Source: Myxococcota bacterium
Lineage (GTDB): Bacteria > Myxococcota_A > UBA9160 > SMWR01
Direction: 5' to 3'
Assembly: GCA_022447545.1 (NCBI GenBank)
Contig: JAKVBI010000011.1
Coordinates: 186,001-250,000, forward strand
Length of the DNA stretch: 64,000 nucleotides
Numbering within the stretch: position 1 is the first letter of the stretch; every line of letters starts with the position of its first letter. A program made the translations under genes and the position numbers. Below, piece after piece: positions 7,746 to 18,080 of this stretch. The notes below the pieces were generated by a model. That model was not told the DNA's origin. It was given only the letters and a program-made list of their open reading frames with translations, and did not search any database.

Positions 7746-9626
7746 ATGACCACTAGACGCGCCATCAGCCTCAGCTTGATGCTGGCACTCACCTCGGGGG
7801 CTGCCCACGCAGAGAAAACGCCCTCCGGTTCCGCGGGCCCCGGTCACGGCCTGGCGATGCACGGAGACCTCAAGTACGGAGCGGACTTCGAGTACTTCGA
7901 CTACGTCGAACCCGATGCGCCGAAAGGCGGAACCCTGCGACGCGCAGCCATCGGCACCTTCGACAGCTTCAACCCCTTCATCATCAAGGGAAACGCCGCT
8001 GCAGGCCTGGGCATACTGGGCGCGGGAATGCTCTACGACAGCCTGCTGGTGGGCTCCTCCGACGAACCCTTCAGCGAATACGGCCTCCTGGCCGAAACCG
8101 TCGAGACCCCACCCGATCGCAGTTGGGTCGAGTTCACGCTGCGCGAACAGGCCCGCTGGCACGACGGCAAGCCCGTCACCGTGGAAGACGTGATTTGGAC
8201 CTTCGAGACCCTGCTCGCCAAGGGCACCCCCTTCTACCGCTTCTACTTCGGAAACGTCGAGTCCGTCGAAAAGACAGGGCCGCGCTCGGTGCGATTCAAA
8301 TTCAAGCCCGGTGAAAACCGCGAGTTGCCGCTGATCCTCGGGCAACTTCCGGTCCTCCCGAAACACTTCTGGAAGGACCGAGACTTCGGAGCCACCAGCC
8401 TCGAGGCACCACTGGGCAGCGGCGCCTACGCGATCGACACCTTCGAGCCTGGGCGCTTCGTGCGCTGGAAGAGACGCGACGACTATTGGGCACGCGATCT
8501 TCCCGTCAATCGAGGAACCAAGAACTTCGATGTGATTCAGTATGACTACTACCGCGACGCGGACGTGGCCATCGAAGCCCTCAAGGGCGGCGAGTACGAC
8601 TTCCGTGTCGAGAACAGTTCCAAGAAGTGGGCTACCGCCTACGACACCCCGGACGTGAAACGGGGACGCCTGTTGAAAGAACTCGTTCCCAACCAGCGCG
8701 GCCAGGGGACCCAGGGATTCGCCTTCAACTCGAGACGCGACTTCTTCAAGGATCCCCGCGTCCGGCGCGCTCTGTCCTACGCGTTCGATTTCGAGTGGTC
8801 GAACAAGACCCTTTTCTACGGCCAGTACAAGCGGACCCGCAGCTACTTCGAGAACTCCGAGCTGGCTGCCACGGGCCTGCCCAGCGCAGCGGAAGTCGCC
8901 ATCCTGGAGCCCTTCCGCGGTCGGATTCCCGACGAAGTCTTCACCGAAGAATTCCAACCCCCCAGCACCGATGGGTCGGGCAACAACCGCGCGAACCTGC
9001 GCAAGGCGGTGGAACTCCTGAAGGAAGCAGGATGGTCGATCCGGGACGGGAAAATGACCCACGACGAGACGGGCGAGGTCCTGGCTTTCGAGTTCCTGCT
9101 CGTCTCTCCAGCTTTCGAACGCGTCGTTCTTCCCTTCAAGAAGAATCTCGATCGCATCGGAGTCGATGTCTCCGTCCGTACCGTCGACACGGCTCAGTAT
9201 CGCCGCCGTATCGACGCCTTCGACTTCGACATGATCGTCCAATCCGTCGGGCAGAGCGACTCCCCCGGCAACGAGCAACGCGATTACTGGACCAGTGAAG
9301 CCGCAGGACGCGAGGGCAGTCGAAATGTGTTCGGGATCCAGGACCCTGTCATCGACGAATTGGTCGAAATGGTGATCGCAGCGCCGGATCGCCAACAGCT
9401 GGTTGATCGGGTCCGAGCCCTCGACCGGGTCCTACAATGGGGCTACTACCTCGTTCCCAACTGGCACATCAATGCAGATCGCCTCGTCTACTGGAATCGC
9501 TTCGGAAGGCCCGAAATCACGCCCAAGCAGGGCATCGTCTTCGACGCCTGGTGGATCGATCCGCAGAAGGATGCCGCCCTGAAGCGCCCGGGTGCCTCAG
9601 AGAAATCAGCTGATGGCAAAAACTGA
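7746..9626 (+). CDS. yejA: ABC transporter substrate-binding protein, YejA family (SBP family 5)
   Basis: 626 residues from ATG 7746. A classical signal peptide (MTTRRAISLSLMLALTSGAAHA, cleavage before EK) makes this start better than an in-frame ATG at 7677. The mature N-terminus HGLAMHGDLKYGADFEYFDY plus DAPKGGTLR is the YejA signature. It binds oligopeptides in the periplasm (in enterobacteria the system also admits microcin C-type peptides) and hands them to the YejB/YejE permease. It is the first gene of a four-gene operon, 45 bp before the permease gene. Length matches the family (about 600). Confidence 0.94.
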   Translation: MTTRRAISLSLMLALTSGAAHAEKTPSGSAGPGHGLAMHGDLKYGADFEYFDYVEPDAPKGGTLRRAAIGTFDSFNPFIIKGNAAAGLGILGAGMLYDSLLVGSSDEPFSEYGLLAETVETPPDRSWVEFTLREQARWHDGKPVTVEDVIWTFETLLAKGTPFYRFYFGNVESVEKTGPRSVRFKFKPGENRELPLILGQLPVLPKHFWKDRDFGATSLEAPLGSGAYAIDTFEPGRFVRWKRRDDYWARDLPVNRGTKNFDVIQYDYYRDADVAIEALKGGEYDFRVENSSKKWATAYDTPDVKRGRLLKELVPNQRGQGTQGFAFNSRRDFFKDPRVRRALSYAFDFEWSNKTLFYGQYKRTRSYFENSELAATGLPSAAEVAILEPFRGRIPDEVFTEEFQPPSTDGSGNNRANLRKAVELLKEAGWSIRDGKMTHDETGEVLAFEFLLVSPAFERVVLPFKKNLDRIGVDVSVRTVDTAQYRRRIDAFDFDMIVQSVGQSDSPGNEQRDYWTSEAAGREGSRNVFGIQDPVIDELVEMVIAAPDRQQLVDRVRALDRVLQWGYYLVPNWHINADRLVYWNRFGRPEITPKQGIVFDAWWIDPQKDAALKRPGASEKSADGKN

Positions 9627-9671
9627 CCCAAGGGGCTTCGGCCGCCAACCGCCCCGCAGAGGAACCGCTAC

Positions 9672-10763
9672 GTGAGCGCGTACATCATCCGGCGCCTGCT
9701 CTTGATGATCCCCACTCTGTTCGCCGTGATGCTGATCAACTTCCTCGTGGTGCAGGCCGTGCCCGGAGGACCCATCGAACGAATCCTCTCCACCCTCGAC
9801 GACACCGCCGTCTCCGCCACGGAGCGCATCTCAGGTGCAGGCGGAGAGATCGCCGCCAGCCCGACGGGTTCCGGAGGCAAGACCTACCGAGGCGCCCGGG
9901 GACTTCCTCCCGAATTCATCGAGCAACTCGAGCAGCAGTTCGGGTTCGACAAACCTCTCTACGAGCGCTTCGGGCTGATGATGCGCAATTTCCTGATGTT
10001 CGAATTCGGCGAGAGCTATTTCCGGGACCGCTCGGTAACGGACCTCGTACTCGACAAACTACCGGTGTCCATCTCTCTCGGACTCTGGACCACGATCCTC
10101 GTCTACCTGATCTCCATTCCCCTGGGCGTCGCCAAGGCCGTACGCGATGGCTCGCGCTTCGACGTCTGGACCAGCGGTATCGTCATCGTGGGCAACGCGA
10201 TCCCTGGTTTCCTGTTCGCCATTCTTCTGATCGTTGTCTTCGCCGGGGGGCAGTACCTCGACTGGTTCCCTTTGCGTGGCCTGCTTTCCAACGACTGGCG
10301 CGAACTCTCGTGGCCAGAACTGGTCGTCGACTACCTCTGGCACATCACCTTGCCCGTCCTGGCCATGGTGATCGGTGGCTTTGCATCCCTGACCATCCTG
10401 ACCAAGAACTCCTTTCTCGAAGAGATCAACAAGCAATACGTGATGACCGCGCGCGCCAAGGGGCTCACCGAGCGCCGCGTCCTCTACGGACACGTGTTCC
10501 GCAACGCCATGCTGATCGTCATCTCCGGCTTCCCCGCGGCATTCATCGGGATCTTGTTTACGGGATCTCTGCTGATCGAAGTCATCTTCTCCCTCGACGG
10601 GCTGGGACTACTGGGGTTCGAAGCCGCCATCAACCGCGACTACCCGGTGATGCTCGCGACCCTCTACTTCTTCACCCTCCTCGGACTCGTCTTGAGCCTG
10701 ATCGCGGACCTGACCTACGTGTGGGTCGATCCACGGATCGACTTCGAGAGCCGGGAGGTGTAG
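9672..10763 (+). CDS. yejB: Peptide ABC transporter permease, YejB family
   Basis: 363 residues, GTG start with AGAGGA 8 bases upstream. The N-terminal segment YIIRRLLLMIPTLFAVMLIN is followed by VVQAVPGGPIERIL and the long YejB-type periplasmic loop containing YRGARGLPPEF. Five further membrane segments follow, with a BPD_transp_1 coupling region around KNSFLEEINKQYVMTARAKG (EAA-loop-like, about 249-268). It forms the channel with the next gene product. Both the order and the 3-base spacing to the next gene match yejABEF operons. Confidence 0.94.
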   Translation: MSAYIIRRLLLMIPTLFAVMLINFLVVQAVPGGPIERILSTLDDTAVSATERISGAGGEIAASPTGSGGKTYRGARGLPPEFIEQLEQQFGFDKPLYERFGLMMRNFLMFEFGESYFRDRSVTDLVLDKLPVSISLGLWTTILVYLISIPLGVAKAVRDGSRFDVWTSGIVIVGNAIPGFLFAILLIVVFAGGQYLDWFPLRGLLSNDWRELSWPELVVDYLWHITLPVLAMVIGGFASLTILTKNSFLEEINKQYVMTARAKGLTERRVLYGHVFRNAMLIVISGFPAAFIGILFTGSLLIEVIFSLDGLGLLGFEAAINRDYPVMLATLYFFTLLGLVLSLIADLTYVWVDPRIDFESREV

Positions 10764-10766
10764 CCC

Positions 10767-11855
10767 GTGGCTCTGGGCGAAGTCGGCCAGCGCAGATACC
10801 AGAACTTCCGGGCGAATCGGCGCGGTTGGTGGTCGTTGTGGATCTTCCTCGGCCTTTTTCTCGTAACACTGTTTGCCGAGGTCATCGCCAATGACAAGCC
10901 CCTGGTGGTGCGCTTCGACGGTGAGTTCTATTTCCCAGTACTCCACGCGTACCCGGAAACCACCTTTGGCGGCTTCTTCGAAACGGAAACCGACTACACA
11001 GACCCCGTGGTTCAGGACCTGATCGACGCCAAGGGCTTCATGATCTGGCCCCCGATTCCGTACAGCTACGACACCGTCTGCAAAGACCTCCCCACCCCCG
11101 CCCCCTCGCCCCCAAGCACCCGCAACTGGCTGGGGACTGACGACCAGGCACGCGACGTGCTGGCGCGCCTGATCTACGGGTTCCGAATCTCGGTGCTATT
11201 CGGTCTCGCATTGACATTGGCGAGCTCACTGGTGGGGATCACGGCGGGTGCCGTCCAGGGGTATTTCGGAGGGCGTACGGATCTGATTTTCCAGCGCTTC
11301 ATCGAAATCTGGTCGAGCCTCCCGACCCTCTACCTCCTGATCATCCTGTCGAGTCTCGTAGTGCCGAGCTTCGGATGGCTCCTGCTGTTGATGCTGATGT
11401 TCAGCTGGACCTCTCTGGTGTCGGTGGTTCGCGCAGAATTTCTTCGGACACGTAACTTCGACTACGTACGCGCCGCGCGTGCCCTGGGAGCAGGCAATGC
11501 TTCGATCATGTTCGGCCATATTCTGCCCAACGCCATGGTCGCGACCCTGACCTTCCTGCCCTTCATCTTGAGTGGGGCCATTACCTCGCTGACTGCTCTG
11601 GATTTCCTGGGGTTCGGTCTTCCGCCTGGGAGCGCATCCCTGGGTGAATTGCTGAACCAGGGAAAGAACAACCTGAGTGCGCCCTGGCTCGGAATTTCGG
11701 GATTCGTGGTCATTGCTCTCCTGCTCTCGCTACTGATCTTCGTCGGTGAAGCGGTTCGCGATGCCTTCGACCCGCGCCGCAGCTTCGAGGCCTCGGCACC
11801 GCCCCCCGAAGCAAGCATGAGCGTGCCTTCGTCCACTTCCGGGGCACACGCATGA
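10767..11855 (+). CDS. yejE: Peptide ABC transporter permease, YejE family
   Basis: 362 residues from GTG 10767. The N-terminal block QRRYQNFRANRRGWWSLWIF, followed by ANDKPLVVRFDGEFYFPV, is characteristic of YejE/OppC-like permeases. Then come a periplasmic insertion (about 70-120) and five membrane segments with the EAA-type coupling loop VVRAEFLRTRNFDYVRAARA (about 220-239). It partners YejB in the inner membrane. Its last four bases overlap the ATG of the ATPase gene (ATGA), indicating coupled translation. Confidence 0.94.
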   Translation: MALGEVGQRRYQNFRANRRGWWSLWIFLGLFLVTLFAEVIANDKPLVVRFDGEFYFPVLHAYPETTFGGFFETETDYTDPVVQDLIDAKGFMIWPPIPYSYDTVCKDLPTPAPSPPSTRNWLGTDDQARDVLARLIYGFRISVLFGLALTLASSLVGITAGAVQGYFGGRTDLIFQRFIEIWSSLPTLYLLIILSSLVVPSFGWLLLLMLMFSWTSLVSVVRAEFLRTRNFDYVRAARALGAGNASIMFGHILPNAMVATLTFLPFILSGAITSLTALDFLGFGLPPGSASLGELLNQGKNNLSAPWLGISGFVVIALLLSLLIFVGEAVRDAFDPRRSFEASAPPPEASMSVPSSTSGAHA

Positions 11856-13474
11856 CCGCAATGCTGCAAATCAAAGACCTGTCCGTTCGCTTTGGCCAAG
11901 GACACGACGCTGTGGACGCCGTTCGCAGGGTTTCCTTCGAAATCGAGCGCGGCGAGACCCTGGCTCTGGTGGGCGAGAGCGGTTCAGGCAAGTCAGTCAC
12001 CGCGCTCTCGGTTCTGCAACTCCTCCCCTACCCCAACGCATCCCACCCCAGCGGAAGCGTGCGCTTCCACGACCAGGAACTCATGAACGCATCGCCCGCA
12101 ACTCTCGAGTCCATCCGAGGCGCGCGTATCTCGATGATCTTCCAGGAGCCCATGACCTCCCTCAACCCACTTCATCGGGTGGAGCGTCAAATTGGCGAGA
12201 CTCTGATACTCCATACGGGGCTCTCACCCGAACGAGCTCGCGCGCGAAGCGTGGAGTTGCTCGACCTCGTGGGCATCCAGGATCCCAAGAGTCGCCTGAG
12301 AAACTACCCCCACGAACTTTCCGGTGGGCAGCGTCAGCGTGTGATGATCGCCATGGCATTGGCCAATGACCCAGAACTACTGATCGCCGACGAGCCCACC
12401 ACCGCTCTCGACGTGACCATCCAGGCGCAAATCCTGGAACTCCTGAAGGATCTGCAGCGCCAGATGTCCATGGGCCTGTTGTTGATCACTCACGATCTGG
12501 GCGTGGTCCGTCACGTCGCCGACCGGGTGTGTGTCATGACCCAGGGCCAGATCGTGGAGAGCGGACCCACCGTCGGAATATTCGAGACCCCCTCCCACCC
12601 CTACACGCGCCACCTATTGGCCGCCGAACCCAGCGGAGACCCACCGGTCTCCAGGGCCAATGCGACGCCCATCATGGAAGTCGAGAACCTCAAGGTCTGG
12701 TTTCCAATCCAGCGGGGCGTGTTACGCCGCACGGTCAGCCACATGAAGGCCGTCGACGGCGTAAGCTTCCGCGTGCGCGAAGGCGAGACCCTCGGCGTGG
12801 TAGGCGAGAGTGGCAGCGGAAAGACCACCCTGGGCATGGCGCTTCTCCGGTTACAGTCCTCCCAGGGCTCGATCCGTTATCGGGGAAAACCCATCCATGG
12901 ATGGACCTGGAAACAAACCCGATCGCTGCGACGCGAACTTCAAGTCGTCTTTCAGGACCCATTCGGGAGCTTGAGTCCCCGGCTTTCGGTGGGACGCATC
13001 ATCGAGGAAGGCTTGAGAATTCACGAACTCGGTGACACCGCAGAGCGTGAAAGGCGTGTCTGCCAGGCCTTGGAAGAAGTCGGTCTCGATCCCACCAGCC
13101 GCCACCGCTACCCCCACGAGTTTTCAGGAGGACAGCGCCAACGTATTGCCATTGCACGCGCCATGGTGCTCGAGCCGAGATTCGTGGTCCTCGACGAGCC
13201 TACCTCGGCTCTCGACCGTTCCGTTCAGGCACAGATCGTTGACCTCCTACGCGATCTCCAGCAGCGCCACGCTCTCACGTACCTGTTCATCAGCCACGAC
13301 CTGCGAGTCGTGCGGGCCCTGAGCCACGAGGTCGCCGTCATGCGGCGCGGAGTGATCGTTGAACAGGGGCCTGCCGAACGCATTTTCAGCCAACCCGCTG
13401 AGCCCTACACGCGCGCTCTATTGGCAGCAGCCCTCGACATCTCCACGACTTCGGACTCGACCCACACTGACTGA
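11852..13474 (+). CDS. yejF: Peptide ABC transporter, duplicated ATP-binding protein YejF
   Basis: 540 residues with two complete ABC ATPase domains. The first has Walker [13 protein letters not shown] (about 44-55), signature [14 protein letters not shown] and Walker [13 protein letters not shown]. The second has Walker [14 protein letters not shown] (about 318-330), signature [14 protein letters not shown] and Walker [12 protein letters not shown]. OppDF-type C-terminal sequences follow each. It powers the YejA/B/E importer from the cytosolic face. It starts inside the yejE stop (ATGA) and ends the operon. Confidence 0.95.
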   Translation: MTAMLQIKDLSVRFGQGHDAVDAVRRVSFEIERGETLALVGESGSGKSVTALSVLQLLPYPNASHPSGSVRFHDQELMNASPATLESIRGARISMIFQEPMTSLNPLHRVERQIGETLILHTGLSPERARARSVELLDLVGIQDPKSRLRNYPHELSGGQRQRVMIAMALANDPELLIADEPTTALDVTIQAQILELLKDLQRQMSMGLLLITHDLGVVRHVADRVCVMTQGQIVESGPTVGIFETPSHPYTRHLLAAEPSGDPPVSRANATPIMEVENLKVWFPIQRGVLRRTVSHMKAVDGVSFRVREGETLGVVGESGSGKTTLGMALLRLQSSQGSIRYRGKPIHGWTWKQTRSLRRELQVVFQDPFGSLSPRLSVGRIIEEGLRIHELGDTAERERRVCQALEEVGLDPTSRHRYPHEFSGGQRQRIAIARAMVLEPRFVVLDEPTSALDRSVQAQIVDLLRDLQQRHALTYLFISHDLRVVRALSHEVAVMRRGVIVEQGPAERIFSQPAEPYTRALLAAALDISTTSDSTHTD

Positions 13475-13595
13475 ACGTCGCCGTTGCTCCCGAAGGGTTT
13501 GCGGACCGACTCGGAAGTGAACCTGCAAGAGAGGGCCGAGCGGTCTAGCATGGCTCCGAAGCGGCTGCTCGCCTCGCCGTGACCCGGAGGATCCC

Positions 13596-15041
13596 ATGCC
13601 CAAATCCGCCCGCGGTTCGCAGATCCGGCGTGAACTCGGCCATCCCATCATCGACGTCGATGGACACGTGCTCGAACTCCTCCCCGCCGTTCATCCCTAT
13701 CTACGCGAAGCACTCGGGCCGCGCCTGTTCGAGACTTTTCTCCAGCAGGGCCCCGGTGTCCGCCGCCTGTGGCAGCGCCCCTCGGACAGGGAGATGCTGG
13801 CCTCACGGACGCCCCAGGGCGCTTGGTGGGGTTCGACCACCAACGATCCCCTCGAGCGAGCCACCGTCATGTGCCCCGGAATCCTGTACGACCGGATGGA
13901 GGACCTCGGCCTCGACTTTTGCGTGCTCTACACCACCAATGCCCTTTCGACGGGATCCATCGAAGACCCCGAATTGCGCGTGGGGACCTGTCGAGGCTTC
14001 AACGACTACTACGCGGAGGCCTACGGCCCCTACTCGGACCGCCTTGCCATGGCCGGCCTGATTCCCATGCATACCCCCGAAGAAGCAATCGCCGAACTCG
14101 AGCACTGCAGCGCCTTGGGACTCAAAGTCGTCACCTTTCCCGAGGGCGTCCTCCGGCCCATCGAGAAACCCGAGGCCAATGCGGGTAACCCACTGGTCTG
14201 GCCCGGCCAACGGCACTGGTTCGACCACTTCGGTTTCGAGAGCGCCTACGACTACGATCCGGTGTGGCGGCGAACCGCGGAGTTGGGCTTCGCCGTCACC
14301 TTCCATGGCCAGATGGCCAACCGGCCGGGGATGTACACCTCGGCCAACAACTACTCCTTCAACCACCTCGGACTGTTTGCGGCCATGATGCTCCCTCTGT
14401 GCAAGTCGCTCTTCATGGGCGGTGTGAGTCGCAAGTTCCCACAGCAGGCCTTCGCATTCCTGGAGTGCGGGGTGAGTTGGGCGCGCCAGCTGATGCTCGA
14501 TTCCATCGGTCACTGGGAAAAGCGCAGACTCGCCTCCCTGGACCGACTGGACCCTCGACACCTGGACTTCGATGCCCTCGATGCACTCGTCACCGGTCAT
14601 GGGGGACCTCTGTCGCACGTTCCCGAATCCGAGCGACGTCGCGCCTACGAGACCGAAGCCATCGACTGCGGTGGACCCGACGAACCCGACGAGTGGAAAG
14701 CCCTGGAGGTCGACTCGGCCCGTGCTTTGTGTGAACAATTCACCGGGGGGTTCTATTTCGGCTGCGAGGCCGACGACCGCGGAGTCGCCACGGCATTCTC
14801 TGACACGAACCCTTTCGGGACGGTGTTGCGGGCCATGTTCAGCTCAGACATCGGTCATTGGGATGTCGAGCGGATCGAAGAGGTGGTGCCCGAAGCCTTC
14901 GAACTGGTCGAGGATGGTGTGCTGACCGAAGAGCAGTTCCGCGACTTCACCTTCACCCATCCAGTGGCGATGCTGCGCTCCTCCAACCCTCACTTCTTCG
15001 ACGGAACCGGCCTCGAGAGCGCTGTAAAGGAACTCGCTTAG
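13596..15041 (+). CDS. Amidohydrolase_2 family TIM-barrel metal-dependent hydrolase (COG2159-like)
   Basis: 481 residues, ATG start with GGAGG 6 bases upstream. The metal motif near the N-terminus is IIDVDGHVLE, and the C-terminal conserved Asp lies in FSSDIGHWDV (about 427-436); a mid-protein VTFHGQM supplies a His. The superfamily includes decarboxylases and hydrolases of aromatic and carboxylic substrates, so the reaction is unknown. At 481 residues it is longer than usual (300-400), with an insertion around 240-340. It is convergent with, and overlaps by 4 bp, the stop of the twin CoA-transferase gene. Confidence 0.82.
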   Translation: MPKSARGSQIRRELGHPIIDVDGHVLELLPAVHPYLREALGPRLFETFLQQGPGVRRLWQRPSDREMLASRTPQGAWWGSTTNDPLERATVMCPGILYDRMEDLGLDFCVLYTTNALSTGSIEDPELRVGTCRGFNDYYAEAYGPYSDRLAMAGLIPMHTPEEAIAELEHCSALGLKVVTFPEGVLRPIEKPEANAGNPLVWPGQRHWFDHFGFESAYDYDPVWRRTAELGFAVTFHGQMANRPGMYTSANNYSFNHLGLFAAMMLPLCKSLFMGGVSRKFPQQAFAFLECGVSWARQLMLDSIGHWEKRRLASLDRLDPRHLDFDALDALVTGHGGPLSHVPESERRRAYETEAIDCGGPDEPDEWKALEVDSARALCEQFTGGFYFGCEADDRGVATAFSDTNPFGTVLRAMFSSDIGHWDVERIEEVVPEAFELVEDGVLTEEQFRDFTFTHPVAMLRSSNPHFFDGTGLESAVKELA

Positions 15042-17500
15042 TCGTCGAACTCCTCGATGACCCCCTGGTCCACCAGACCCGCGTACTCGCTCGCCTCCAG
15101 GCCCAGCAACTCACGAAACACGTAGGCGTTATGCTCGCCTCGAGCGTTGCCGGCGTGAGTGGTCCGACCTGGGGTTTCAGACAGCCGCAAGGGGATCCCG
15201 TTGGCGGTGACCGTGCCCTTGACGCCGTGTGGAATCCGCTCGAAATATTTCCGCGCTGCGAACTGAGGATCGCGCTCGACCTGATCTTCCGTATTCTGAG
15301 CCACGCCCGCCGCAACCCCTGCGGCCTGCAGGCGCTCCATCAACTCGAACTCGTTACGCTGCCCAGTCCAGGCTTCAATGAGCGAATCGAGTTCGTCTGC
15401 GTGTTCGACGCGAGCTTCGTGATCCTCGAATCGAGCATCCATCGCCCACTCGGGATGTTCCGCCACCTCACACAGCGTCCGAAAATCCTCGTCGCTCGCG
15501 ACACTGATGGCGATCCAACGGTCCTCACCGGAGCAGCGATAACAACCCTGAGGAGCGGCGGCCATGGATCGATTCCCCAATTTCCGGGGCTCTTCGCCAT
15601 TGGCGAGGAACTCCATGACCCTCTCTCCGATAGCGGCCACGGTGACTTCGAGTTGAGCAATCTCGATGTACTGGCCCTCACTCGTGCGGTCGCGATGCTC
15701 CAGCGCGCACATCACTGCGAACAAGCCGTGTAACGCACTGAGAGGATCGGGATAAGCGAACTGGGTCATCGTGCAATTGCGCTCCGGAAAACCCGACAGG
15801 TATGCGAGCCCCGCGTGAGCTTCGATGTTCGGCCCCCAGGTCACGAAACTTCGGTTGGGACCCGTAGCGCCATATCCCGTGGACCCGACCATCACCAGCT
15901 CCGGGTTTTCCTGGGACAGCGCTTCGTATCCCAGCCCGAGCTTGGCAAGAACTCCCGTGCTGTAGTTCTCCACCACAACGTCCGAAATACCCGCCAAGCG
16001 CTTACACAGCTCCACGGATTCCGGTTTCTCCAGATCGAGGGACACGAATTTCTTGCCACCGTTCCAGTCCGTGAACCAGGGAGAGAGACGCGGCTGGTTG
16101 CCCATTTCCGGGGCGTCGGGCGGAACGTACAAGCGGGTGACGTCCGGATATTTCTCGGATTCCACCTTGATCACTTCGGCACCGCAGTAGGCCATCAGGC
16201 GCCCGATCCAAGGCCCTGCGAGGCCCGCTGTGAACTCGACGATACGCAGACCACTGAGGGCCTGGGAAGGATCCACTCCCTCGCCGCGGTCTTTCGGTGT
16301 CCCATCCTCACGACGCGGACGGGCCCACCCCTCACCTCCCAGCACGCGTGCGTCGTGTTCTCCCACCCGGGGTGGTCTTGTCGGATTCCGCGGAGGGGTG
16401 CGAGTGGGGTGATAGGGGACTCCCGGGTGACGCAACCGCCCTTGCTCGCCATGATCGACCTCGACAAAAAAACCGCGTTCCGCCAAATGAGGGTCGGCGA
16501 TCACCCCCGACCCCGTGTTGATGGGAGTGAACGCAATGTGCCGCCGCTGACCTTCGCGAATCGCCTCGTCCACATCGAGTTGAGACGTCAACTCGCCAAT
16601 GAACAAATCGAGAAGTTCCCGATACGGGAGCCGACTCGAAGAGGGGCCATCGAACATGGGATCGAGCACTTCGCGATTACCCGTCACCTCATGAATCCAC
16701 TCGGCGAGAGCTTTCCAGTGAAGGGGGCGGTTGACCATCAGGTAGACCTGACCGTCTCGACAAGGAAAAGCCCCGGATGGACAGGACGCCACCAACCCCG
16801 TACCCACGCGCCGCGGGATGATCCCATCCTCTAGCCACTTGCCCACACCCGCGATGTGGCTGGCCGCAGCTACGGCTTCGGCCAGCGAGACATCGACGTG
16901 CTGCCCCCTACCCGTACGCGCAGCGCGATGGAGGGCGAACATGCTCCCGACCGCCGCGAACATCGAGCCCACCAGATGCGCCTGGGAACCCGCCAATTTG
17001 ACCGGGGGATCCTCCTCCTCCCCTGTGACGTACATGGCGCCACCCAACGCATTGGCCACGATGTCCGCCGATCGATAGCTCCGATGTGGACCGTCCTGCC
17101 CGAAGCCGGTGATGGAGGCCAACACGAGAGCCGGGTTGGATTCCGCGAGCTGCCCATAGCCGAGCCCAAGCTCAGCGAGCCTCCCGGGCGGCAGTGTCTC
17201 GATCACCAGATCAGCCTCTTCGGCAAGGCGTCGAAAATCATCGCGGCCGCGATCTGACTCGAGATCGAGTTGGATCGCACATTTATTGGTGTTGTGATAG
17301 AGGAACGGCAGGCTTCGGTCCGGACCCGGGACACCGTTCCAAAACGGAGGCTCGAAACGCGCAGCGTCGCCGCCAGGGCGCTCGACCTTGATGACCTCCG
17401 CCCCCATGTCGGCAAAGAGCTTGCCGCAGTACGCCCCCGCCGGGTCGGTCAGTTCAATGACACGTCGGCCGGCCAATGCGAGGGTTCCTTTTGTATCCAT
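15038..17500 (-). CDS. Fused twin class III (CaiB/BaiF) acyl-CoA transferase
   Basis: 820 residues made of two tandem CaiB/BaiF domains (about 1-385 and 415-815) joined by an Arg/Pro-rich linker. Each domain repeats the N-terminal block (GRRVIELTDPAGAYCGKLFA; LRIVEFTAGLAGPWIGRLMA), GAEVIKVE and ELGLGYGQL/KLGLGYEAL. Class III enzymes move CoA between acyl groups through an Asp-anhydride. In the C-terminal half the catalytic Asp is present in FAYPDPLSALHG; at the aligned site of the N-terminal half (KLAGSQAHLVGSMFA) there is none. The fusion may therefore mimic a dimer with one active site. Single-domain enzymes are about 400 residues. Confidence 0.92.
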   Translation of the reverse strand: MDTKGTLALAGRRVIELTDPAGAYCGKLFADMGAEVIKVERPGGDAARFEPPFWNGVPGPDRSLPFLYHNTNKCAIQLDLESDRGRDDFRRLAEEADLVIETLPPGRLAELGLGYGQLAESNPALVLASITGFGQDGPHRSYRSADIVANALGGAMYVTGEEEDPPVKLAGSQAHLVGSMFAAVGSMFALHRAARTGRGQHVDVSLAEAVAAASHIAGVGKWLEDGIIPRRVGTGLVASCPSGAFPCRDGQVYLMVNRPLHWKALAEWIHEVTGNREVLDPMFDGPSSSRLPYRELLDLFIGELTSQLDVDEAIREGQRRHIAFTPINTGSGVIADPHLAERGFFVEVDHGEQGRLRHPGVPYHPTRTPPRNPTRPPRVGEHDARVLGGEGWARPRREDGTPKDRGEGVDPSQALSGLRIVEFTAGLAGPWIGRLMAYCGAEVIKVESEKYPDVTRLYVPPDAPEMGNQPRLSPWFTDWNGGKKFVSLDLEKPESVELCKRLAGISDVVVENYSTGVLAKLGLGYEALSQENPELVMVGSTGYGATGPNRSFVTWGPNIEAHAGLAYLSGFPERNCTMTQFAYPDPLSALHGLFAVMCALEHRDRTSEGQYIEIAQLEVTVAAIGERVMEFLANGEEPRKLGNRSMAAAPQGCYRCSGEDRWIAISVASDEDFRTLCEVAEHPEWAMDARFEDHEARVEHADELDSLIEAWTGQRNEFELMERLQAAGVAAGVAQNTEDQVERDPQFAARKYFERIPHGVKGTVTANGIPLRLSETPGRTTHAGNARGEHNAYVFRELLGLEASEYAGLVDQGVIEEFDD

Positions 17501-17595
17501 GCGCCTCTTTCCAGTCAGCCCCTGGGGATTCTACGGGTGCAGAGGGTTGCATCCAAGGCTGTGCCGAACCCACGGGCGCAGGCTGTCCCCGAGGC

Positions 17596-17601
17596 TATTC
17601 T
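17596..17601 (+). promoter_or_regulatory. Candidate -10 box for leaderless start at 17608
   Basis: TATTCT ends 6 bases before the ATG, so transcription would begin at or next to the start codon. No convincing -35. Confidence 0.35.
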
Positions 17602-17607
17602 GCCCCC

Positions 17608-18078
17608 ATGCCCGAGCCGGCCCCGGACATACCCTTTCGACGACCGGGGCGTACGATCGTTCACCGACGCGCGGGGTGGGCTGCAGTGACAGCGCTCCTC
17701 GCCGCCGCCTGTAGTAGCCCGAAACCCATCCTGTACCCCAATCCGCACTACGAAGCCGTGGGCGAGGCCACGGCCCAGGCCGATATCGCAGAATGTCGCC
17801 GGCGAGCAGACAACGCCGGTGCTTCCGAGGGGGGCCCGGCAGCCGCGGAGACCGCCAAGCGAACCGCCGTGGGAGCGGGCGTGGGTGCCACCGCGGGAGC
17901 CGTGGGGGGCGCGATCTTCGGTTCGGCGGGCCGCGGCGCGGCCGTGGGCGCTGCCAGCGGGGCGACGGCCGCAGCCCTGCGGTCGATCTTCAGGCCCAAA
18001 CGCCCCAGCGTCGCCTACCAGCGATTCGTCGACCGTTGTCTGTATGATCTCGGCTACGAACCCCTCGGGTGGGAGTGA
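17608..18078 (+). CDS. Glycine-zipper outer-membrane lipoprotein
   Basis: 156 residues from ATG 17608. A basic N-region and hydrophobic stretch end in ALLAAACSS, a lipobox with Cys at about residue 35. The middle is a Gly/Ala-rich zipper (GAGVGATAGAVGGAIFGSAG, about 91-110), as in Rcp/OmpA-associated glycine-zipper proteins. The C-terminus YQRFVDRCLYDLGYEPLGW is typical of such small lipoproteins. It probably sits in the outer membrane; its role is unknown. A TATTCT six bases before the ATG and the lack of a Shine-Dalgarno suggest leaderless expression. The stop lies 2 bases before the SRPBCC gene. Confidence 0.75.
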   Translation: MPEPAPDIPFRRPGRTIVHRRAGWAAVTALLAAACSSPKPILYPNPHYEAVGEATAQADIAECRRRADNAGASEGGPAAAETAKRTAVGAGVGATAGAVGGAIFGSAGRGAAVGAASGATAAALRSIFRPKRPSVAYQRFVDRCLYDLGYEPLGWE

Positions 18079-18080
18079 AC

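Noticed and set aside
7722-9395. 557-codon open frame antisense to yejA
   Set aside because: Long antisense frames are common in GC-rich genes; it has no recognisable domain and covers a clear YejA protein.
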